From: Multifurca ochricompacta
Lineage: Eukaryota > Basidiomycota > Agaricomycetes > Russulales > Russulaceae
Assembly: GCA_022496185.1 (NCBI GenBank)
Contig: WTXG01000164.1
Coordinates: forward strand, 19,215 to 83,214
DNA: 64,000 nucleotides
Direction: 5' to 3'
Below, in pieces: positions 1 through 9,789 of this stretch. Positions within the stretch are counted from its first letter, which is position 1; the number at the start of each line of letters is the position of its first letter. Below the pieces are notes generated by a model. That model ran no database searches and was not told the origin of the DNA. It saw only the letters and a program-made list of their open reading frames with translations. The position numbers and the translations under genes were made by a program.

Positions 1-485
1 AAATAAATATTATTACAAATCACAGTCATGTGGCAATATTACCACTTTAGGGATGTCAGTGTGGGGAGAGTTATCTGATCTTATACCAACTTATATTTTG
101 TTGATAACTTTCCTTATTAAAATAGATATTCAGTGATAACTTCCTTTCTAAAATAAATATTATTACAAATCTGAGTTGTGTGACAAGTTTACCACTTTAC
201 AAAATATAAAAATATAATATTATAATAAATTATTCATTAAAAATTAAATAGAAACTAGTATTAAAATTTCTATCTGATCAGAATTAACTTTTGCTTGATT
301 AAAAATCTCTGATTTCATAATATCATTATTTTCCCTTATGTTATCAATTATTATAATTGATAAATTTCTATTTTGGGTTTTATAATTATAAAACTTCTTT
401 AGGGATGTCAGCAGTGAGTCATGTGACAGGATTACCACTTTAGGGATGTCATTGGTGGGGGAGAGTAAGGTAACTTCTAGGCAGC
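1..485. repeat. AT-rich non-coding stretch with degenerate direct repeats
   Basis: No credible gene. A motif built around ACCACTTTAGGGATGTCA occurs near 40-60 and 434-451, with a partial copy at 400-412 (TTTAGGGATGTCA) and a diverged copy near 190. AAATAAATATTATTACAAAT occurs at 1 and again near 152. These look like remnants of a repeated or subterminal region of an unidentified element. The short minus-strand reading frame here is AT-rich and has no recognisable domain. Confidence 0.5.
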
Positions 486-1164
486 ATGTCACATGCTGCG
501 TGTGGTCCTCCAAATAGACACATACTGGTCAGCATCCATCCTTCCCTCAATCTCGGCAAGATGCTCCACACCATTCCATCCCATACACCCCCATACCATG
601 ATGTTTCCACCTCCAAACTTGACTGTTCCCTCCACCTCTCTTTGAATGAACCCCTTTCCCTTCTTTTTCCAGGCCCACTGTTTCCCATCTGACCCAAACC
701 TGTTGATTTTGTTTGGTCTCATCTGACCAAATGACCCTCTTCCAGTCCTCCACAGTCCACTCTCTGTGCTTCAAAGCAGAAGCTGACCTCTTCTGCCTAT
801 GCCTTGCACTAAGCAAGTGCTTTTTCCTCTTCACCACAGCCTTGAATCAGTTTTTTCTGAGCACTCTCCTGACTGTTTCTGAGGAGACTGGAGTGGGGAT
901 CATGGTATTGATGTAATTGGTGGCCTGGACAGCATTAGAAGCCTTGCCAGTAGTCATTCAAGTGAGGATAGCTCTCTGGGAGGTAGTGGAGAGCTTGGAA
1001 GGACAGCCACCAGAAGAGATTTGCTGGTCAAAATGGAGGGTTCTGAGTGTCCTAGAGACTGTGGACTGGCTGAGGCTGAGTCTGGAGGCAATAGTGTGAG
1101 TGGAATGACCTTTGGAGGCCAGAGAGAGCATGTTTTCTTTCTGAGCAGAGGAGGTGGGGTGCAT
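486..1164 (-). pseudogene. Tc1/mariner-type transposase, N-terminal half, broken
   Basis: Read on the minus strand from an ATG at 1164. The order is: a helix-turn-helix region (TIASRLSLSQSTVSRTL), the linker motif TVRR-L, the KKHLLSARH segment, the first catalytic aspartate in VIWSDET, then GGGNIMVWGCMGW and a GRMDADQY block. This is the standard order of Tc1-family DDE transposases, which cut and paste DNA at TA sites. In-frame TGAs near 956 and 850 and a frame change near 700 break it. The second aspartate and the glutamate are missing because homology stops at about 486. It lies just outside the pogo element. Family assignment is firm; the ends of the original transposon were not found. 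Confidence 0.8.
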
Positions 1165-1587
1165 TGGGAAATTATAATATTCTGAGAATGTTAACCATGG
1201 TTAAATAGCTCTATTCCAGGTCCCATCAATAGTAAGATAACTATGGTAACCATATATCAAGGGTTGGTTGCTGTACATTTGATGGAGCATCAGATTCTGA
1301 TATTTCTGATACCCCCTCACAAAACTGAGTCAATGAGTCCCCAATTTGAAATGGGCATAGCTCCACAGGTTTTGATCAGACTTACATAATTATTGTTGCA
1401 TTACATAGCCCTTATTGTGTACCTTTTATGGTCTACCACAACTTTGTTTATATTTGTTTTGGCCAATGTGATATTCAACAAACAGTGCAAAAGTGCAAAA
1501 CATTGACTCAGTTTTGTGAGGCACTGTACATTGCTGGCACTCTCAATGCTTGTATAGAGGGTCTAAGATGTGATAGAGGTATTAGAT
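1165..1587. other. Intergenic stretch between Tc1 remnant and pogo C-terminus
   Basis: No gene seen. It should contain the left end of the pogo-type element, but I could not find a sequence matching the inverted repeat visible at its right end (18130-18158), so that end may be lost or diverged. A short palindrome TTAACCATGGTTAA lies near 1191. Confidence 0.4.
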
Positions 1588-1763
1588 TTAAGGGGGGGCA
1601 CTCCAAAACCTGTCCAAAGTAACTCGAGTTTGTGTAGTAAACTCTAATTGGTGCAAATGAGCATGTAACTTGTGCAGTTGTTGCTGTAGAATCAGTGTTG
1701 AGACACCCTTGGCATTAGAGTAATGCAAGCAGAGTTTCTCAAGCTGCTTGCAAAGTCCCTGTC
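1588..1763 (-). pseudogene. pogo/Tigger transposase, C-terminal fragment cut off by Gypsy-1
   Basis: When Gypsy-1 and one copy of its CTGTC duplication are ignored, the minus-strand frame at 15846 continues exactly into this stretch. It reads GLCKQLEKL and on to a TAA stop at 1588-1590. This stretch is therefore the last ~58 codons of the pogo transposase described at 15846-17910. It is rich in Gln, Leu and His and suggests a helical tail; no domain is recognised. The inference rests on frame continuity and the matching TSD. Confidence 0.75.
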
Positions 1764-2030
1764 TGTTATGATATGCAATATGATGTCATGATTCTGTCTC
1801 TTTTTTTTTCTTTTCTTTTACAATACATACTCCAACACACATGTACTTACTCCATTGATGTCTTCAACATGATGTCATCTCTTAGTACATATTTAAACCA
1901 TAGTTACAAAGCTCAGACTCCTTAGTCTTGAGCTCCTTGTATCTTACTTGGCTCTTGAATCTCAGGGATCTCCTTTCATCTAAACACCCAAACTAGCTTT
2001 GAAATTGGCAACTGAGCTTTGAACATAACA
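1764..2030 (+). repeat. Gypsy-1 5' LTR
   Basis: 267 bp from TGTTATG to CATAACA, pairing with 15579-15845. A TATA-like CATATTTAAA lies at about 1887. It differs from the 3' LTR at about eight positions, all transitions. Two are CA/TG pairs (1821-1822 against 15636-15637, and 1870-1871 against 15685-15686), which point to an ancestral CG. Confidence 0.95.
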
Positions 2031-2077
2031 TTAGCTCAAGACTAACCACAGACTAATGACCTTTCGAAACAGATACT

Positions 2078-2960
2078 ATGTCTGCACCTACTATTGCTCC
2101 CACTGCCCCAAATGTTCCCACTCTATATACAGCACTCCCTTTTCCCTTATGCCCCAGACAAACCAATGACATCCCCCTTCAGGAAAGACCAAATGTACAA
2201 TGGCTTGATGTTTCCTCTGTAACTGATGGTGCCCCTTGGACTGGATATCTCACTATGAATGGAAAAGATCTTATTCCCCTTGAATGATATAATGGCCTTT
2301 GGTTTGAACTTGCTTTCTTTGCATCTGTTGATTTGTACCAGGCCCTTCACTTAGCCCAACTCTCATTCAATCTTCCACAAATTCCCAAGGTACCCATTGA
2401 CATGCAGGCACTGATCAACACTTCCATGAATAGTACAAGTATACAAATAGCCACTGCTCCAACTCCAGGATCAAATGACAAACAACTTGAAGGCACATTA
2501 GCCATCCATTTTAAAGGTGATAGGGCCCAATCAGAACACTTTCTATCCATCTTTTATCAATATATGGCAATGAATGATCAATCCAAAATTGTGTGCAACC
2601 CAATGAAAAAGTCATATTTCCTTTTACAACAGATGGAAGGGCCACTAATACAAACATTTCAACTCAGACTGATTAATGATCTCTGAGAAATTGCTGCTGG
2701 AATGATGACAATCACACAGCCAATGCCTTGGGACTATACTGAAGAACAATTCAAATTGTCATACTTTGACTTTGGTGTCCAAGAATGGGCCTATGACAAT
2801 CTATGAAAATTACAAATGACTGGAGGACATATCAATGAATACTTGACTGCTTTTGCTGCCCTATTAACTTGTTCAGGTGTACACCCAAATGATGCCAGTA
2901 CCCTATGTCTCTTTGCATCCAGTCTTCAAGGTGACCTTGCAAAGAATTGTGTCCTTCATC
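2078..2960 (+). pseudogene. Gypsy-1 gag, N-terminal part
   Basis: The open frame begins 48 nt after the 5' LTR with MSAPTIAPTAPN and stays in one frame to the solo LTR at 2961. It is interrupted only by TGA codons (2285, 2684 and about 2803). The N-terminus is proline/threonine-rich. The following helical region (QMTGGHINEYLTAFAALL, QGDLAKN) resembles the capsid-like core of Ty3/Gypsy Gag, which forms the virus-like particle. All three stops could be CGA or TGG codons altered by a C-to-T change. The remainder of gag lies after the two nested insertions at 9234. Confidence 0.75.
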
Positions 2961-3552
2961 TGTTGCACACAGGTCCTTTGGTGTGCATCAGTTCAGGTTC
3001 AGGTCAAGGTCAATCAAGTCAGTCAAGAGATGCAAGTGTCAAGTCCAGTCAAGATGTCACAATGTGCAGCTGGTATGGATCAAGGTAATGAGTCTGGACA
3101 TTGCATGTGAAGTCAGGGTATTCAGATAGCAAGGCAAGAGCCTTTGCTGGAGTTACTGGTGAGCCAAACCCTCTCAAGTCACATCTTGGAAGAGGGCTGA
3201 AGGGACTTTCTAAGGACCTTTGATTGGTACAAGGAGAACAGACTTAGTCTGTCCTTGGATTTATTGTAGTCCTTAAATACAATGTAGCTACTATGAAGTC
3301 ATAGTCTAGAATCTTGTACAAATGATATCATACTAAGTCACAAGGGTCATGACATCAACTATGAGATCATACTAGGGTCACAAGGTCTATGACATCAACT
3401 ATGAGATCATCAACCAGATGACATGGGAGTTGAATCCCTTGTCCAGACTATGGCCATCAGATAAGTGGATCTGATAAGGTATACAGTGAAAGAAAGGGGC
3501 ATAGAAGACAAAAAAGAGAGAAAACACGAAATACTAGCAAGAAAGTGTCACA
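2961..3552 (-). repeat. Solo LTR, family S1, copy A (in Gypsy-1 gag)
   Basis: 592 bp, starting TGTTGCACAC and ending GTGTCACA, with a 5-bp TSD TCATC (2956-2960 and 3553-3557). Related copies are at 25956-26410 and 47712-48292 in the opposite orientation. The minus orientation is inferred from a TATTTAAGG-type box that reads on the minus strand next to the palindrome ACAGACTTAGTCTGT. It contains an internal near-duplication around GACATCAACTATGAGATCAT (about 3350-3412). No internal retrotransposon sequence is present. Confidence 0.9.
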
Positions 3553-3954
3553 TCATCATTGCCTGACAACTCTACAGTAGTGATGTGCCTGGCCTGGCTC
3601 AAAGCCAGAAGCCGGGCCAAGCCAGGCCATTGTGACAGCCCAGCAAGGGCTTTGGCCTGGCTCAGAGTAGCTAAAAGCCAAAGCCACTGGCTCAGGCCAT
3701 GGCTTTTGACCATAATTTTAGCACATACAAGTGCAATAGCAATTGTAATGGGTGCAACAATCCCAATTACAAGGAAAGATTAGATAAGATGATAAAAAGC
3801 ATCCTTAATTAAGTAGACAATGAAAATGATGAAAATGCCTGTCAAAAGCCATGCAGAATGCAGAGATTGATGCATGCATAAGGTTTGAGGTAGTCAGAGA
3901 TGAACAGCCCTGCTTGTACAGCAATAATACACCTATATTGACAATACCAAGAGC

Positions 3955-4040
3955 CTGCAGCCCCAAGAGGACAAGATCAGCTCCTACTATGCCTAGATAC
4001 AATGTAAACCCACCTGCAGCCCCAAGAGGACAAGATGGGG
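3955..4040 (+). repeat. Duplicated 24-bp segment inside hAT-1
   Basis: CCTGCAGCCCCAAGAGGACA followed by AGAT occurs twice, starting near 3954 and 4012. The reverse complement of one copy (TCTTGTCCTCTTGGGGCTGT) is found at about 13476 in the small hAT at 12473-13918, which ties the two elements to one family. Confidence 0.75.
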
Positions 4041-4459
4041 TCTGCAGCATGTTACAGTATGTCTTATATACATATCTACTGTTATCCTATGAAGTGCCAA
4101 GTTGGATCATGTGTCTGATGTAAAATAAGACAACAATCAGTTATGGGATGCATAAGAGCATATCTCCATACTACTGTGTCTTGTTTGGTCACATGGGGTC
4201 TATTTGCATGGTCTGGCACCCTCTAGGATACATTCTAGACTATTGTTAGACTATCCTGGTAATTACCTATTGTTCTATCTATTGACACAGTGTCTGCAAG
4301 TATCTACAATGTCTGTGCTGCATAGGGCAGTTCTGTAAACACGTAATGCGTGCAAAGTGCAGGGTGGACTGCATTGGTCTGGCCGCTCTCCTGACTGCAA
4401 GGGTCAGATCTTGAGTAAACATGCATGTGAGGCACTCTGGGCAGCTCAAATCAGCTCTG

Positions 4460-4542
4460 TTGGTCTCCATGACATGGATATTTGGGCCCAGGTCTTGCAG
4501 AATATGAATCAACAGTTATGTCTAATGCCCTGGGAATCCAGA
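4460..4542 (+). other. Captured Gypsy integrase fragment inside hAT-1
   Basis: The plus strand encodes LHDMDIWAQVLQNMNQQLC, nearly the same as LHDMDLWAQVMQNMNQELC in Gypsy-2 (about 31873-31928) and the equivalent part of Gypsy-4 (about 54370-54430). Homology covers only some 80 bp, with no LTR and no TSD. This is more like a fill-in or capture than a separate insertion. Confidence 0.7.
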
Positions 4543-4819
4543 AAATGTGCATCTGGGACAGCAATTGTAGATATCTGATCACAAAGTGGATGATTTAGGT
4601 CATGTGAACATGTTTATCACTGCATCATGGCATTTTGAACTTCAATATAGTTTTGTGATACATTCACTCTGACAGCAATATCCACTCTCAGCCACAAATG
4701 TCTAACACATCTCTTGTTGCAGGAGCTCCTGCATATATATGTACAACTTGTGTAGTTTTTTTCAATCAGATTTTTCCTTCCCTCAATCCCCTCCAAATCA
4801 ATGCTTCAAGTCTGCAAAA

Positions 4820-5062
4820 ATGTCCACAATCTCAGAGATCAAGACTCTTGTCAAAGCTATTACCACCCTCTCAAATACTTTACCATGGTCTGTCCAGCAA
4901 GGCATGAAGGAGGATAAGATCTGGAGTGTCATGAATACAAAGGAATGGGGGACAGCTCATGAAACATTTAACAGGGGAAGATTGCCAAGATGCTTCTGGC
5001 CATTTGCAATATGTTCACAAAGGAAAGCTTGGATTAGGTTGTGTTTGTTCTTATCTGTCTAA
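4820..5062 (+). CDS. Unassigned short ORF in hAT-1 upstream of the transposase
   Basis: An ATG at 4820 opens about 80 codons beginning MSTISEIKTLVKAITTLSN and ending at a stop near 5062. It contains PWSVQQGMKEDKIWSVMNTK. No domain recognised. It could be an extra 5' exon of the transposase, a second hAT-encoded protein, or chance. The lack of a signal peptide or repeats gives no further hint. Confidence 0.3.
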   Translation: MSTISEIKTLVKAITTLSNTLPWSVQQGMKEDKIWSVMNTKEWGTAHETFNRGRLPRCFWPFAICSQRKAWIRLCLFLSV

Positions 5063-5317
5063 AATTGACTGGGTGGATAATTTTCCATTGGACATTGTTG
5101 AGATCAAACTATGGTGACTGATCACAGAACTCAGACATTTTTGGTATGTTTTCACACATATTCAGCTATTTTGTCTTGTGGCTAATATCCACCCACTAGT
5201 GGTTCTGATGCCAATCCAACTGCCCAAACATGACCATCATGCCAAACTGCCCTGACCTCAAAGCTGACTGATGCCAACAATGCAGCACAGCCTGAACTCT
5301 CTTTCCAACACAAAGCA

Positions 5318-8300
5318 GTGCAGGCATTTCATTCACAACAGGCCCAAGAAACCACATCTGTCACTGATAGAGACATTTCTGTTGAGACCATAGGTTCCAC
5401 ACCAACATCTGCACCCAAACATAACATCAACACAAGTACTTACATTGAGTCTGAAGAAGATGAGGATAGCAATGACCAGCCCAAGCTGCATATGTTTTAG
5501 TCTTTTTTGCATTTCAAATCAAATTCTCAATCACCTGTGCCACAGCCAAAAAGCAATGTATCACAATTGGTGCCACAAGCAATTCACAGAGAAAGCATAC
5601 TATTACCAGTGATGAGGATGCAAGTGGTGAGGATGAAGTGGATGATGATAAAAGGTCTACCACAGGTGTGTAAGTGTTCAAAAAAGCATTGCTCCATTCT
5701 GAACTTGTATGTCATTACAGCCAAGCAGATGTGTGCATCACTAGGAAATCCAAGGGATGTCAACAATGAAGGGCTTCTGGTGGATGTCAATGTCCAGCCA
5801 ATTGATGAAGATGCACCATCATGTGAAGATAAATGACATGACATCAACCACTTTTTTCACACTCCTGTTGTGAAGACCATCAATGGAAAGATGAAGAAAT
5901 ATTGCTGTTGTAAACTCTGCCTGTATGTACCTCATACTTCATTTTTTTATGTTCCTGAATGAAATTAATTCTTGCAGAGACAAAAAGAGCCTTGTTAATG
6001 AGGTTACAACATTATGCTGCCATCTGGAGGCACACCACTCAGTAAGTCTACTGCTATTACTCTCCACCATGTCTTATTATAGTTATTCTATAGGGAATAT
6101 ACCAGAAATGGGCTCAAGGCACTATGTATGAATCCAAACTACTGGGTGATATCAAAAAGTGCAAAGCAGCTGCCAAACTTGTAACCTGAGTCCTGGACCA
6201 TGACCTTTGGGAGAAGAAACTCACAGAGCAAGTTGTTCCATATACCAACAAGACTTTTCATTGGGCTGCAATTGAATGGCTGGTTGCAAGTGATCAGGTA
6301 AGCTAGGCTCTTTGAGTTTTGTCCTCATTTAATATGACTGTTTCTATTTGTAGCCAATACAGGCCCTCAAACATCCAAAATTTAAAGAAATGATCAATAT
6401 TGCTGCACATGCCACAAATGGTGTGAAAGTCCCAGGCCAAAAGTTGATGCAGGCTGAAATCATACAGACATTCAAGGACCATCTGACAAAGTTGAAGGCA
6501 TGGCTTAATGTAAGTACATGTCTTAGATGATAAGTTCTACCTTCTTATATTGTGTAGGGTCCAATGGTCACTGGGGAAATCAATCTGACATGTGATGCAT
6601 GGCAAGCAGAAAACACAGATGGCTATTTTGCAGTTACTGGTCACTGGATTGGGGAAATGACACTGACACAGTGGGAGCTCAAGAGCAGCCTTCTTGGCTT
6701 CACACAAGTTAACAATGCTCACAATGGTGAGCACCTGGGTCAAGCCCTGTTTAAAGTTATCAAATGGGTCAGCATCACCCACAAGGTAGGCTAGCTGGTG
6801 TCATGATACATATCATATGTGACCTTGCACTCACTGATAGATTACAGATTGGTCACATTACATGTGATAATGCATCTAGCAATTCTACAGTGATGCAGGA
6901 AGTGGCTGTGCATTTGAGGGCCGTAACTGGCAAAAAATCCAATTGGTGAAAGTGGAAAATCAAGTGAGTGTTTTTGCAATGTTCAATTTTCAGTGATTAA
7001 TGATGCTCTGGAGCTGTCTTGCACATGTCATCAACTTGGCAACTCAGGCGCTCATGTCCACATACAGCAAGTCTCCACATTTTGACCCAAAGGACCCTGA
7101 AGCACATGTTCCAACAAGTTGCAATGAGGTGGGGTTAGTCAGGGCAATTGCAGTCAAAGTATGTATCAGGTTGTTTAAATTGAAGCATGAAAGCTGATTG
7201 TAATAAAGGAATGGTCATCATCAAAGTGAAAAGCAATGTGGAGAACCATTCAGTTGAAGGCTGGTTATTGCAAGACCTGTCCAACTTATCGTTGACATGA
7301 AAGTCTGATGGTCTTCAACATATCTAATGCTAGACAGGGCTGAACAACATAAAACAGTGAGCACACACAAATTTCTCCACCATTGATAATTTTATTTCCA
7401 ATTTTTTACAGTCCATTGACACTTTTGTTGATGAACTCTGTTGGGAAGAGACTGATCCTGCAAAGCATGACAAGATCTGTGCACTTAAGCTAGACAGTGA
7501 TGAATGGCAGTGTGTCAATATGTTTATTGGTTTACTAGCAGTATGTGTATCTCATGCTCTCCCTATTCAAATATGAGACAATGTTACCAGCATGCCAATA
7601 ATGCACAACAAGCCTTTTTGTCTGAGCAAGCATCAACTCTCCACCTAGCCATACCAGCCCTTGAAGCACTTCATAGGGCATGGTCATCTCATGCTGAACA
7701 TCCAAAGTATGAGTGATTTTTTCCAGCCCTTGAGGCTGCCTATATGAAGATCAATGAGTATTATGAGAAGACAACATACTCACCAGCCTACATATTGGCA
7801 ATGAGTACATTGTCATTATTCATGCCAATGACACTCCTGATGCTCTATTAGTCCTCAATCTGAAGGAGAAAATGTCATATTTCAAGAAGCACTGGTCAAC
7901 AAAACTTCAGCATGATGTCATGAAATGTGTTGAAGAAGTGGTAAGTGAAACATTTTCTCATCATTACTTTGCATACTCATTGTGTTTTAGTTCAAGGAAT
8001 GATATCTGCTACTGGGTCCAGATTTGGATCCCCAGGAATCTGCAATGTCGAAGAAGACCAAAAGGGGGATTTGCACATTACTTCACAAACTTAGTGACAA
8101 TGAAGATAATAATAGTAATTCACACCCTGGTGTTTCAGAGGACCCTGACTGGCCATGGTCTCGGCATTTTGATGCATACATGGATGTTAGCGAGCAGGTA
8201 CTGGATGGCTGGTCTGCAATTAAATGGTGGGGGGTGAGTGGTCATACCTCACAGCTCAAGATTCAGATGATCTTATCATGAAAGTTTCTCAGGTCAATTG

Positions 8301-8640
8301 CTCTTGCTATCATCCTGCATGGGCTTTGCTAGCTCACAACTATCTATCAATCATGTCATCTTCTGTGTCAAGAGAATGCACATTCTCACAGGGTGGCATT
8401 ACAATCACCAAACATTGAAACTGACTCAAAGGAGATATTGTTAAGGCCCTGCAGGGTGTCAAATGTGCAATACAACATGATCTACTCTTTTGGGAACCAG
8501 CTCCTTCCTCAATTCTTGAAGCAGAGATCAACCCAGATGGTGAAGATGAGGAGGATGGCAATGATGGTGGAGAAGGGTCTGAAGAAGGGTTTGATGCTGA
8601 GGGTTGGAATGATATGCTGATGGAGGACAAAGATGATGGC
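5318..8640 (+). pseudogene. hAT-1 transposase (BED finger, RNase-H-like core, hATC), spliced
   Basis: A BED-type zinc finger is visible near 5855-5925 (HFFHTP, KYCCCKLC). The catalytic RNase-H-like core follows, with ALKHPKFKEMINIA, INLTCDAWQAENTDGYFAV, a GHITCDNASSN box and CLAHVINLA. The hATC dimerisation region near 8220-8420 reads WWG, HPAWALLAHNYLSIMSSSVS and FSQGGITIT. An acidic tail ends near 8640. Clean GT-AG introns are at 6042-6093, 6298-6353, 6510-6557, 6786-6847 and 7941-7990. The enzyme would excise and insert the element, making 8-bp duplications as seen here. Occasional TGAs (for example before VLDHD near 6187) and frame changes show decay. The exact start is uncertain. Confidence 0.8.
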
Positions 8641-9060
8641 TCAGGGATGGACACCAATAGTGTCAATGCAACTTGGATGCAGGGTTTGTGGGCAAGTTCA
8701 GTGGCATTGTGGAGCTAGCATTTGAAAGAAGGATACCAATGAGTTGGAATGACTTAGAATGCAAGCAGGAGAGGGAGTGTCTTTGGGATAACTTTGATAA
8801 TAATTCAAGGCAATTTGAGCCACCTTTAAAAGTATTAACAAGTACTTTACTAATAGGACATTGTAACAAGAGATACATTGTAAGGAATATATAGTAAGAC
8901 TATTTAACAACAATAAAGACAAAGTATATGACTGTGGCCCCAGTGCGTGTGAGCTCACACAATGGCACATCTCATCTGTGCACTTGGGCCTGCACAGCTG
9001 GCACTTGTCTCAAAACTTGATTTCAAAAAAAGGAAAAAAAACTACTTAGTTTGATGTCAT
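8641..9060 (+). other. hAT-1 3' region without a recognised gene
   Basis: A frame from 8673 encodes about 70 codons (MDAGFVGKFSGIVELAFE) with no recognisable domain and is probably non-coding. The repeat-rich subterminal inverted-repeat zone of hAT-1 begins near 9084. Confidence 0.4.
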
Positions 9061-9233
9061 AAAATATGTACTTTTTCTGCCAAAAGCCGTGGCTTGGGCC
9101 AAGCTGGGCCAGGGCCAAGCCATCTGTGGTGGCTTTGGCTTGGCCCAGACTTTAGGAAAGCCAGAGCCACCTCAGGCCAAGCCAAAGCCATGGCTTTTGG
9201 GCCAAGCCAGGCCAGAACATCACTACTCTACAG

Positions 9234-9740
9234 GATTGGGGTCTTGTGGCACAACACAAGAACACTGCATATCTGATGATTCAAACTATTGAATGTAATC
9301 AATGTGATAGAGGAACACAAACATCAAACACACCTAGGCCCTTGATAACCCCTACTCCATTCTGGTGTCATCCTGCAAATCAATGACAGAACCAAAATCA
9401 GGCCCAGCCTACTCATGACCCAAGTGCTATGGATGTTGACATCATTCAATGTGCCATCACAGATGAAGATAACAAACATTGCAAACAGGAAGGCCTTTGC
9501 TTCTTCTGTATGAAAAAGGGGCATCTCTCATGTGACTGTCCTCACAAGAAACCACACATTGCTGCAACCACTGTTACCACAATACCAACAACTGTGATGA
9601 TTGTTGAGATCCCAGCTATGACTGCCTCTGTTCCCCAAACAGCAACCAAGACATCTCAAACACCTCAAATCAACCAACTCACAAGTTGTTAAGCACCCTA
9701 TCTGCTGATGATGAAGAACAATTAGCCACTGCCCTTGAAT
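9234..9740 (+). pseudogene. Gypsy-1 gag C-terminus with CCHC zinc knuckle
   Basis: Gag resumes after the hAT-1 TSD. A zinc knuckle CFFCMKKGHLSCDC (C-x2-C-x4-H-x4-C, about 9499-9540) lies in the frame that opens at 9429. It would bind the element's RNA during packaging. A Thr/Ile-rich tail follows. The frame closes near 9690, just before the protease region. Confidence 0.75.
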
Positions 9741-9789
9741 CAATAAAGGATTTTCAAGCAGCCTGAAGGATTGACCTGTCCTAAAGGCT

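Larger units (their letters stand above)
3578..9225 (+). mobile_element. hAT-1: autonomous-type hAT DNA transposon
   Basis: 5648 bp with 8-bp TSDs CTCTACAG (3570-3577 and 9226-9233). Its ends are inverted: TAGTGATGTGCC at left and GAACATCACTA at right. Both subterminal regions are packed with inverted copies of a GGCCAAGCC/CCTGGCTT-type motif, as is usual for transposase binding sites of hAT elements. It holds a spliced transposase gene (see 5318-8640). It is inserted in Gypsy-1 gag, only 20 bp from a solo LTR, and also contains a short stretch of Gypsy integrase sequence near 4460-4540. Confidence 0.92.
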
